The position numbers were made by a program, and so were the translations under genes. The notes below the pieces were generated by a model. It saw only the letters and a program-made list of their open reading frames with translations. It was not told the origin of the DNA and did no database searches. This document shows, piece by piece, positions 7,453-12,193 of a DNA stretch of 12,296 bases. Source of the DNA: an uncultured Candidatus Saccharibacteria bacterium (GTDB lineage Bacteria > Patescibacteria > Saccharimonadia > Saccharimonadales > UBA10212); the NCBI GenBank assembly GCA_946478715.1, contig CAMLDA010000003.1, positions 1 to 12,296 of the forward strand, read 5' to 3'. Numbering within the stretch: the first letter of the stretch is position 1; each line of letters opens with the position of its first letter.

Positions 7453-7851
7453 TCAGCGCCAGGCCGCCAGCAGGCCGCTGTCTGCTACTAGTACTATAAA
7501 AAAATACAGTGCATCCGCCTGCCATGCCCGCCGCGCGCGGCCTTCGAATAGATGATTTACCAGCGCGGTCATAGCGATCAGCCCCAGCCATAGCCAGAAA
7601 CCGGTTTCCGCCCCCTGCCAGAAAGTGAGTGAACCGGCATAACGCACAAAGTGGACCAAAACCCAGGCCTGGGCCAGCGAGCAGGCGAATATGAGCCAGA
7701 TTGTCGGATCGCCGGCTGCCAGCCGATCCACTTTTTTAGAGGTCAGTTTACGGGAAGATTTACCTACGAAGCCGAACCATATGCTGCCGGCCGCCACATT
7801 AAAAACAGCGGCTGCCAAAACCGCCCACCAATTTACTTCAACGCCCGGCAT
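7453..7851 (-). CDS. DUF1761-like membrane protein (132 aa)
   Basis: Four predicted helices (about residues 8-28, 50-67, 82-100, 113-130) fill this 132-residue protein. The opening VNWWAVLAAAVFNVAAGSIWFG and the acidic/basic first loop (GKSSRKLTSKKVDRL) resemble DUF1761 proteins, which are small four-helix membrane proteins of unknown role. GGAG at 7858-7861 lies 6 nt before the ATG, supporting the start. It lies upstream of the lmo0937-type gene on the same strand with a 69-bp gap, so the two may share a transcript. A leftward promoter could use TAGATA near 7874-7879 and TTGCTT 18 bp upstream. Nothing catalytic is visible. Confidence 0.65.
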   Translation of the reverse strand: MPGVEVNWWAVLAAAVFNVAAGSIWFGFVGKSSRKLTSKKVDRLAAGDPTIWLIFACSLAQAWVLVHFVRYAGSLTFWQGAETGFWLWLGLIAMTALVNHLFEGRARRAWQADALYFFIVLVADSGLLAAWR

Positions 7852-7925
7852 ACTACTCTCCGATTATTATGTATATCTAACGCCCAAAAGGGCCTAAAAG
7901 CAAACGCTTACTTTATATCAGGGAT

Positions 7926-8198
7926 TTAATATTCTTCGGTCGAGCGTTCTTCTTCTTGGGGCATGTCCGCTCTTTCTTCCCTCATGATATCCACCTGCTC
8001 GCTTCGGCTCACAAGGTCGTCTTGGTTAAGAAATATGACCCCGGGGTGGAAGCTTTTGTAAAATTCAACTATTTCCCTGGGCTCGCGGGAGCGGCGGGCT
8101 AAATCAACCAGCCTACCTACAGGGACCGGGTATTTCCTTATTCGGCCGATAAAGCTGTATAAATCATCAAGTTTTGGCGTCGCGGTGGCTGTGTTCAT
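7926..8198 (-). CDS. DUF2795-like small protein (90 aa)
   Basis: I place the start at ATG 8198, giving 90 residues. AGGT at 8205-8208 lies 6 nt upstream, and the sequence before it is the coding region of another small gene in a different frame. The first 60 residues are LDDLYSFIGRIRKYPVPVGRLVDLARRS followed by EPREIVEFYKSFHPGVIFLNQDDL. They fit the DUF2795 pattern of a short helical domain with a Y-P turn, a helix of small and charged residues and a final 'F.s..dL' element. The C-terminus is very acidic (MREERADMPQEEERSTEEY). DUF2795 proteins have no established function. The upstream gene's TAA lies at 8203-8205, inside this ribosome binding region, so the two are probably translationally coupled. 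Confidence 0.65.
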   Translation of the reverse strand: MNTATATPKLDDLYSFIGRIRKYPVPVGRLVDLARRSREPREIVEFYKSFHPGVIFLNQDDLVSRSEQVDIMREERADMPQEEERSTEEY

Positions 8199-8202
8199 AG
8201 GT

Positions 8203-8352
8203 TTACCTGAACTGGTTCTTAGAGTTAGTGCCCGTAGGAGGTCCTGGAGGCTCGGAAGTCTGATGCTTGAGCTCCGATCTGGCCATCCGTTTCGACGGCT
8301 TAAGATCCGTAGCAACATGGAGCTTTTGCTCTGCGGGGACATGCTTGCTCAT
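8203..8352 (-). CDS. Small basic protein (49 aa), hypothetical
   Basis: Read leftward from ATG 8352, the product starts MSKHVPAEQKLHVATDLKPS, continues with KRMARSELKHQTSEPPGPPT and ends GTNSKNQFR. It is basic, polar and probably disordered, with no membrane helix or known domain. The evidence that it is real is GGGAGGAAC directly before the ATG, a perfect TATAAT about 52 bp upstream, and a stop that runs into the ribosome binding site of the DUF2795-like gene. A longer frame covering the same DNA, as an extension of the DUF2795-like gene, has no comparable start site. I do not recognise a family; it may act mainly as the leader gene of this short operon. Confidence 0.6.
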   Translation of the reverse strand: MSKHVPAEQKLHVATDLKPSKRMARSELKHQTSEPPGPPTGTNSKNQFR

Positions 8353-8403
8353 AGTTCCTCCCTTCACCATCAATAATGGTCTATACGGGCTATGGAAGCA
8401 GTA

Positions 8404-8432
8404 ATTATACTCACAGTATTTATGCGAAATAA
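8404..8432 (-). promoter_or_regulatory. Promoter of the 49-aa / DUF2795-like gene pair
   Basis: Reading leftward, TATAAT (reverse complement of 8404-8409) is a perfect -10, with a weak TTATTT at 17 bp upstream (8427-8432) as -35. It would start transcription near 8397, about 45 nt before the 49-aa gene. This suggests the two genes are transcribed separately from the upstream membrane-hairpin gene. Confidence 0.55.
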
Positions 8433-8441
8433 GACGCGGGG

Positions 8442-8795
8442 TTATACCCTTACCAGAGCTCCGAAAGCGATTATGAAAGCTCCGGCCAGCGCCATGACCA
8501 CGAAGGCCGTGAAGTTTATGATGACCAGCAGGACCAGCGATATAACCACAAGCGTCAGGCCCATAAGCATAACCCTTAACTGGTGGGGATTCGGCGGCCT
8601 CTTATCAGCGGGGTCGGGAACCTCTATCGCCGCCTTCAGCAGCTCAGAAGGTTCATAGCCGGCCGGCTTTTCCTCTGTGTGCTTTCTGTTATCCTCTTTT
8701 TCATTTCTCTCTGAGCCGCTTCCAGCCAGGGCGCGTTTAAGCAGGGCCTTTTTTGGTACCTCTATCTCAAGCTTTACCTTCTCCTCCTCGGCCAT
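8442..8795 (-). CDS. Charged protein with C-terminal two-helix membrane hairpin (117 aa)
   Basis: Residues 1-70 are highly charged and probably unstructured, with Lys/Glu-rich stretches (MAEEEKVKLEIEVPKKALLKR) and a Pro-rich end (EVPDPADKRPPNPH). Residues 74-93 and 95-114 are two membrane helices with a very short turn, ending LVRV. The layout resembles small envelope proteins with a cytosolic tail, but I recognise no family. The only in-frame start is ATG 8795. It lacks a clear Shine-Dalgarno, unlike its neighbours, so it may depend on translation from the 30-aa gene that ends 50 nt upstream. Confidence 0.6.
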   Translation of the reverse strand: MAEEEKVKLEIEVPKKALLKRALAGSGSERNEKEDNRKHTEEKPAGYEPSELLKAAIEVPDPADKRPPNPHQLRVMLMGLTLVVISLVLLVIINFTAFVVMALAGAFIIAFGALVRV

Positions 8796-8845
8796 AAAGA
8801 CATGGTTCCATGGCCGCCTGAAAGGGACAGTAACCTATCTAACAA

Positions 8846-8938
8846 TTACCAAAAGTCAGGATTGTCTAAGCGCAGGGTATCTCTGATATGCTTTCTTTCT
8901 TTACGATATTCACTGTATCTTTCCCAAACGTTTGCCAT
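8846..8938 (-). CDS. Very small charged protein (30 aa)
   Basis: Read leftward from ATG 8938, the product starts MANVWERYSEYRKERKHIRD and ends TLRLDNPDFW. It is predicted helical and strongly charged, with aromatic residues spaced along it. AGGAGG (8943-8948) precedes the ATG by 4 nt, the same spacing and nearly the same leader (AGGAGGTGT) as the surface-protein gene at 9727, so translation is likely. It lies 50 nt upstream of the membrane-hairpin gene and may share its mRNA. A weak leftward promoter (TATAGA at 8954-8959) lies close by. No family is recognised, and conservation is untested. Confidence 0.5.
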   Translation of the reverse strand: MANVWERYSEYRKERKHIRDTLRLDNPDFW

Positions 8939-8987
8939 AACACCTCCTCACTTTCTATAACAGCATATGCCACGGGAATAAATATCT

Positions 8988-9011
8988 CAGTGAATAAATT
9001 CACTGTATAAT
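8988..9011 (+). promoter_or_regulatory. Rightward promoter with 18-bp palindromic operator-like site
   Basis: TATAAT at 9006-9011 is a perfect -10 element. Directly before it lies CAGTGAATAAATTCACTG (8988-9005), an 18-bp palindrome with 8-bp arms and AA at the centre. It covers the spacer and overlaps the -35 position, where no consensus -35 is seen. This is the arrangement expected where a dimeric protein represses or activates the promoter. Transcription would start near 9018. The same site lies about 50 bp upstream of the leftward 30-aa gene and could act on both. Confidence 0.55.
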
Positions 9012-9017
9012 CAAAGT

Positions 9018-9182
9018 ACAAGTAAAAACACAGAAAGGGGGTAATCTTTTGAAAAGTCCTAAATCTAACTGGCGGGGGACCTCTAGTTAAACTGTGGGGT
9101 ACAGCTTTGCTAGTACCTAAGTCCTCTTAGCCTAAGTAGGCCAAATACCTTAAGCCGCTCTTAGCCTTGGGAGCGGCTTTTT
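9018..9182 (+). ncRNA. Candidate stand-alone structured RNA, possibly a ydaO/c-di-AMP-like riboswitch
   Basis: Between a perfect TATAAT and an intrinsic terminator lies about 165 nt with no convincing gene. Visible helices are GGTACAGC with GCTAGTACC (9098-9117, three-base loop), closed by GGGGAC (9075-9080) with GTCCTC (9121-9126). GCCT-AAGT-AGGC follows (9130-9141), then the terminator. AAGTCCT occurs twice (9054-9060, 9119-9125) and could pair in turn with the same G-rich strand. CTCTTAGCCT also occurs twice (9124-9133, 9158-9167), the second in the terminator. GGCGGGGGACC, TGGGGT and a 3' TTAGCC...GTAGGC block resemble the ydaO aptamer, though the layout is shorter. No rightward gene follows within 680 bp. 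A small RNA, an orphan riboswitch or a leader for a lost gene are all possible. The aptamer identity is a weak inference. Confidence 0.45.
9152..9182 (+). terminator. Rho-independent terminator of the candidate RNA
   Basis: AAGCCGCTC (9152-9160) pairs perfectly over 9 bp with GAGCGGCTT (9171-9179), with a 10-nt loop, followed by a run of T to 9182. The T-tract is on the right, so it serves rightward transcription. Leftward the hairpin is followed by AAGGTATTT and is a poor terminator. Confidence 0.85.
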
Positions 9183-9202
9183 GATTTATGGAGAACGTGG
9201 AA

Positions 9203-9727
9203 TCAATTAATATGCACAGTTGTGCCGCTGGTATCGATTAAAGACTTATCGCCGGTGCCTGCTGACACGGGAGGAAGGGTAAGGGTGGTATCCAAAGGCA
9301 GGCCGCCGCCCGATGTAGTACCGCCTCCGCTGGTGGTACCGGTAGTTGTAGTAGCGCTCCCACCGGTTGGTCCGCCGCCGCGGCCACCGATTATCGATGT
9401 GGTACCGGAGCCGGGTGAAGCCGCAGAAGTATAAGCTGGGGCGCTGTTGGAGTCTGCGGTGCTTCCGGCCGCCGTTCCCCCGCGTGGAGCGCTAGTCCCG
9501 GCCGTGTTGTTTCCTGCGGAGGTATTACTGTCAGAGGCGCCCGCGGATTTATGGCTAAGCGAAGAGACCACAGGAATAACCTGGGGATTAGCAGACGCGC
9601 TCGGAGAGTCATGCCGGGCTATAGCGCCAAAACTCAGCAATATAGCCAGCACCGGCAAGCCTACCAATAAACTGCGCTGGACGTTCTCATTATTATCATT
9701 AATACCTTGGCTAAGCCTGTAAGCCAT
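9203..9727 (-). CDS. Membrane-anchored Ser/Thr/Gly-rich surface protein (174 aa)
   Basis: A short N-terminal stretch (MAYRLSQGINDNNENVQRS) precedes one membrane helix at about residues 20-37 (LLVGLPVLAILLSFGAIA). The remaining 135 residues are low-complexity Ser, Thr, Gly, Ala and Pro, including GGRGGG and repeated SGGGTTSGGG. The end (DTTLTLPPVSAGTGDKSLIDTSGTTVHIN) is less biased and may be a small folded or binding part. There is no LPXTG or lipobox, so the helix is probably an uncleaved anchor. The Ser/Thr-rich part suits an extracellular stalk that could be glycosylated. AGGAGG at 9732-9737 sits 4 nt before the ATG. It is divergent from the prepilin gene across 135 bp, and both products are surface-exposed. 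No family is recognised. Confidence 0.7.
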   Translation of the reverse strand: MAYRLSQGINDNNENVQRSLLVGLPVLAILLSFGAIARHDSPSASANPQVIPVVSSLSHKSAGASDSNTSAGNNTAGTSAPRGGTAAGSTADSNSAPAYTSAASPGSGTTSIIGGRGGGPTGGSATTTTGTTSGGGTTSGGGLPLDTTLTLPPVSAGTGDKSLIDTSGTTVHIN

Positions 9728-9862
9728 GACACCTCCTCGTTTAATGGCCTTAGAGTTAAATCTAGTAGATTCCGGCTTCCACTGCCGTTAATTAACTAAC
9801 GCCGGTAATGTGAATTAATTTTTGGGATGGGTTAAAGTAGAAATAAGAAGAAAAGCATAACC
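9728..9862. promoter_or_regulatory. Divergent intergenic region between surface protein and prepilin genes
   Basis: The 135-bp gap is AT-rich and contains the perfect 10-bp palindrome GTTAATTAAC (9787-9796) inside a wider CGTTA...TAACG inverted repeat. TAGATT-like leftward and TAATGT-like rightward -10 candidates can be found but none stands out. The palindrome is a possible shared regulator site; this is inference only. Confidence 0.3.
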
Positions 9863-10804
9863 ATGAACAAAAAGGCCGATAAAAGCGGGTTCTCGATAAT
9901 TGAGGTGCTCATTGTGGTAGCGGTGGCCGCTGCAATCTTAGTAGCCGTATTCTTCAGTATCAGAGCGGCTCAGCGTTCCAGCCGCGATCACGCCCGTAAA
10001 GAAGGCGCCCAGCAGCTGGTATCGGCGCTGGAAAACTATAACTCCCAGCATCTTAACGACTACTCCAGCTTTGACTGCGGTCTGGATGCGGATTGCCAGG
10101 ATATCGGTGACCCCGATAGCGCTACCGGCCATCCAGTGTCCGGTACGCCGGGTGTATCAGCTACCCAGCACAGCGGAATAACCTATGTAATCGGCGCCGG
10201 CTGCGGAACGGATGCCGATTCAGGGAAAGCGGTGACGTCTCCCCTAGACAACAGGACCTACGCGGTTCTTTACTGGACAGAGGCCGACCAACTATCGCAC
10301 TGTATCAGCGCGCAGGGCGAAATGACGTCCAGTTCTTCATCGGCTTCCGGCGGGAGTGGCGGTGGAGGCGGGGGTCCGGGGTGGTCGGCGAAAGGCAGCC
10401 AGTACACCCAATGCGTACCAAGTTCGGACAGATGTCTTTCATACTCAGGCGGCGCGGTCTATACGGCCTGGGCACCTACGCAGTTCGGCTTTGACGTGAC
10501 TGATGTGGACCAGGGTACCGTTACGCTGACAATCTACTATAAGAATAGCGGCCCTCTCCCTTCAACTTATCCTTATTTTAACGTCAATATCTACATAAAC
10601 GGTGTCAAGACTCTCTCTAATCTGCGTCTGCCAGTCAACACCGACGGCAGCGCGCCCGGCCCATTCGTAAAGAGCTTTACGGTAACCGATAAGCCGACTT
10701 CCTTCAACGTGGAATGGACCAATGACTGGTGTTGCGGTACAAGCGACACCGGCGCCCACGAAGATGCTAACTTCGTCCTTATCAAAGCCAATTTGCAGCA
10801 ATAG
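9863..10804 (+). CDS. Type IV prepilin-like protein fused to a carbohydrate-binding-module-like domain
   Basis: Residues 1-30 form a class III (prepilin) signal: a short basic leader ending in Gly9, cleavage expected before Phe10, Glu at mature position 5 (FSIIE), and a hydrophobic helix to about residue 32. A helical pilin stem follows (about 33-65), then a small globular region with C72, C78, C114 and C147. A Ser/Gly linker (about 156-173) leads to a C-terminal beta-rich domain (about 174-313) with C184, C191 and C290-C291. Its end, VEWTNDWCCGTSDTG then HEDANFVLIKAN, resembles the WTND...DxN calcium and sugar-binding pattern of CBM36/CBM60 xylan-binding modules. The protein is probably a minor pilin or adhesin exposed on a pilus or pseudopilus. 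A weak AAGAAG precedes the ATG. No prepilin peptidase or assembly gene lies in the window. Confidence 0.8.
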   Translation: MNKKADKSGFSIIEVLIVVAVAAAILVAVFFSIRAAQRSSRDHARKEGAQQLVSALENYNSQHLNDYSSFDCGLDADCQDIGDPDSATGHPVSGTPGVSATQHSGITYVIGAGCGTDADSGKAVTSPLDNRTYAVLYWTEADQLSHCISAQGEMTSSSSSASGGSGGGGGGPGWSAKGSQYTQCVPSSDRCLSYSGGAVYTAWAPTQFGFDVTDVDQGTVTLTIYYKNSGPLPSTYPYFNVNIYINGVKTLSNLRLPVNTDGSAPGPFVKSFTVTDKPTSFNVEWTNDWCCGTSDTGAHEDANFVLIKANLQQ

Positions 10805-10824
10805 ACCATCCCTCTGCCGGAGGT

Positions 10825-10854
10825 TTGACTAAGTCAACGAGCGTCCAATATAAT
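10825..10854 (+). promoter_or_regulatory. Strong sigma-70-type promoter of the tRNA-Asn gene
   Basis: TTGACT (10825-10830, 5 of 6) and TATAAT (10849-10854, perfect) are 18 bp apart. Transcription would start near 10861, leaving about 30 nt of 5' leader before the tRNA. The -35 is part of a palindrome, TTGACTAAGTCAA (10825-10837), which could be a protein site or chance. Confidence 0.75.
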
Positions 10855-10891
10855 CAATCTGTTCGTAAGGTGTTTTTGCGCCACAGTCTAT

Positions 10892-10966
10892 TCCGGGGTA
10901 GCTCAATGGTAGAGCGGGTGGCTGTTAACCACTAGGTTGCTGGTTCGAGTCCAGTCCCCGGAGCCA
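10892..10966 (+). tRNA. tRNA-Asn (anticodon GTT), CCA encoded
   Basis: All arms fold. The acceptor TCCGGGG pairs with CCCCGGA. The D arm is GCTC/GAGC. The anticodon arm GGTGG/CCACT has loop CTGTTAA with GTT at 10924-10926. The variable loop has five bases, and the T arm GCTGG/CCAGT has loop TTCGAGT. The discriminator is G and CCA is encoded at 10964-10966, giving 75 nt. GTT reads AAC and AAT. No terminator is visible after it; a convergent protein gene ends only 2 bp away. Confidence 0.97.
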
Positions 10967-10968
10967 CG

Positions 10969-11166
10969 TTAAATCCCTAGCAGTTTGAAAGAAGTATGGA
11001 CCAGGTAGGCGGGCCACACGGCCGCCTTAAGCAGAGCCAGCACGAACCCCCAAAATCCATAGGAGTGCTGTACAAAGTAAACCGCCGCGCCAATCATCGC
11101 TATAAAGTAAATCCCGCCGAATCCTCCCTGGGACACCACCTTTACTGAATTCTTATTCCTTGCCAC
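10969..11166 (-). CDS. Small two-helix membrane protein (65 aa)
   Basis: The product has a basic N-terminus (MARNKNSVKVVSQGG) and two hydrophobic helices (about 16-33 and 37-58). Aromatic and Gly residues mark the turn (YFVQHSYGFWGF), followed by LKAAVWPAYLV and a short polar end. The GTG start is supported by AGGAGG at 11171-11176 with 4-nt spacing, the same geometry as its neighbours. It is the last of three leftward genes and follows the PH-like gene by 14 nt. Its TAA lies 2 bp beyond the tRNA 3' end, so leftward read-through would be antisense to the tRNA. I recognise no named family; an unknown envelope role is the most that can be said. Confidence 0.7.
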   Translation of the reverse strand: MARNKNSVKVVSQGGFGGIYFIAMIGAAVYFVQHSYGFWGFVLALLKAAVWPAYLVHTSFKLLGI

Positions 11167-11180
11167 TTACCCTCCTTTAC

Positions 11181-11906
11181 TTAGCCGCCTGGGAATATCC
11201 TTTGGCGTTCTTCTTCATCGGACGGCAGCCAGTAGTAGCCGGCCATATCATTCATTCCGCGCCCGGCGGCCGGCATAAGCACCCCCTGGTTGACTTGCGA
11301 GCCTCTTGCCTCTGTTTCACGGTCCTTAGGCTCCCGTTCCAGCCGCTGGTTGTCTATGTGCTTCACTATTTTTTCGGCGCAATTAAGATTTACGAACTCA
11401 AAATTGTAATTCTTTACCGGCGTGTGAAGTATCACGGTTGCGGAAAGAGTATGTATATCAAACTCAATGCCCGATATTACTTCGTAGCTGACCTCATCAA
11501 ACAGCTCTACCATCGGCTTCTTATCCAGGTATATAATGCGCTCGTCGGTAGCGGCCATCAGAGCGGAACTGGAATTATGCCTTCCGTAAATCACCGCCTC
11601 GATATGCTCGGTGTCGTGAATGACTTTGGGCAGGTACCTGCTTTCGGATTTCAGCAGTCCGTAAACGGTTACGCCGGCGTCCAGCAGCTCCCTCTTTATC
11701 CTTCTTGCCTTCAGGGCCGGCTTCTCAGGAACGCGCGGTCTGCCGCTTACGCCCGGCCTGGCCGCCAAAGTGGGGGCCCAGCCAAAAATCCTGGCCCTGG
11801 TCACCGGGTTCCTAATGCCCGGGAATTTAGCCAGCGCGGCCCTTATGCCGTCAAAGATTATGGCCGCATCGCTTTGCCATGATCTTAGCTTGGAACTATT
11901 TTCCAT
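11181..11906 (-). CDS. Bacterial PH-like-domain protein (241 aa)
   Basis: I use ATG 11906 because AGGAGG (11911-11916) lies 4 nt before it; an ATG ten codons upstream has no such site and overlaps the preceding gene. Residues 1-30 are partly amphipathic. Residues 40-75 are basic and Pro-rich (RPGVSGRPRVPEKPALKARR). Residues about 97-187 resemble a bacterial PH domain of the YokE/bPH type: TEHIEAVIYGRH, ALMAATDERIIYLDKKP, ELFDEVSYEVISGIEFD, then TVILHTPVKNYNFEFVNL and a final helix NCAEKIVKHIDNQ. The C-terminal 50 residues are polar and probably disordered. Bacterial PH-like domains have mixed or unknown roles. No membrane helix is present, so it is probably cytoplasmic. It sits between two unknown small genes in a coupled cluster. 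Confidence 0.7.
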   Translation of the reverse strand: MENSSKLRSWQSDAAIIFDGIRAALAKFPGIRNPVTRARIFGWAPTLAARPGVSGRPRVPEKPALKARRIKRELLDAGVTVYGLLKSESRYLPKVIHDTEHIEAVIYGRHNSSSALMAATDERIIYLDKKPMVELFDEVSYEVISGIEFDIHTLSATVILHTPVKNYNFEFVNLNCAEKIVKHIDNQRLEREPKDRETEARGSQVNQGVLMPAAGRGMNDMAGYYWLPSDEEERQRIFPGG

Positions 11907-11914
11907 ACGGCCTC

Positions 11915-12193
11915 CTAGAATGAATGCAGCGGCCAATGCCGCCTTGGCTTAAAGCTTCTGACATGCCGGCCGGCAAAGCGGTCGGTGTATAACCGCCCCG
12001 AATTTTGTTTTTGCATCTTCTTTATTTGCCGCCGTACACGCATCTTTAGGAAATAACCGTTATCCAGCAGCTCCTCCTCAAGTTCCGGGGAGATATCATA
12101 ACCCTTCCGGCTCACCGGCTCGCCTTCATGGGGTTCATATTCAAATGTATTTATATTTACCCTATCGTCCTCGTGCTTGCCGTGCCCGTGCAT
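11915..12193 (-). CDS. His-rich-start hypothetical protein (92 aa)
   Basis: The product begins MHGHGKHEDDRVNINTFEYE, with three His in the first seven residues. It continues with an acidic helical stretch (SPELEEELLDNGYFLKM) and ends strongly basic (RVRRQIKKMQKQ, then RHVRSFKPRRHWPLHSF). AAGGAGGG at about 12199-12206 precedes the ATG by some 5-6 nt. The TAG stop (11915-11917) lies inside the ribosome binding site of the PH-like gene, so the two are tightly coupled. The opposite charge of the two ends suggests binding to nucleic acid or to a partner, but this is only inference. I recognise no family. Confidence 0.65.
   Translation of the reverse strand: MHGHGKHEDDRVNINTFEYEPHEGEPVSRKGYDISPELEEELLDNGYFLKMRVRRQIKKMQKQNSGRLYTDRFAGRHVRSFKPRRHWPLHSF

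Noticed and set aside
7882..7893. Palindrome GCCCAAAAGGGC between the DUF1761-like and DUF2795-like genes, as terminator
   Set aside because: The stem is 4 bp with no T-tract on either side.
8199..8342. N-terminal extension of the DUF2795-like protein to ATG 8342
   Set aside because: The extension has no ribosome binding site and overlaps a better-supported 49-aa gene in another frame. ATG 8198 has AGGT at suitable spacing.
8908..9008. 11-bp direct repeat ATTCACTGTAT (8908-8918 and 8998-9008)
   Set aside because: One copy lies inside the 30-aa gene and the other in the palindrome and promoter. With two unlike contexts, chance is a sufficient explanation.
9049..9090. TTG-started 13-codon leader peptide inside the RNA unit, after GGGGG
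   Set aside because: TTG is a weak start, the peptide is not recognisable, and no codon run suggests attenuation. The GGGGG is also explained by RNA structure.
9203..9727. Sortase-anchored or lipoprotein surface protein
   Set aside because: There is no LPXTG-type motif with a C-terminal helix, and no Cys lipobox after the N-terminal helix.
10811..10826. CCTC...GAGG hairpin followed by TTT after the prepilin gene, as terminator
   Set aside because: The stem is only 4 bp and the T-run only three bases, and the T's overlap the tRNA promoter -35.
11160..11882. A 240-codon rightward open frame
   Set aside because: It lies wholly antisense to the PH-like gene. The leftward frame has a strong ribosome binding site and a recognisable domain pattern; the rightward one has neither a site nor domain-like composition.
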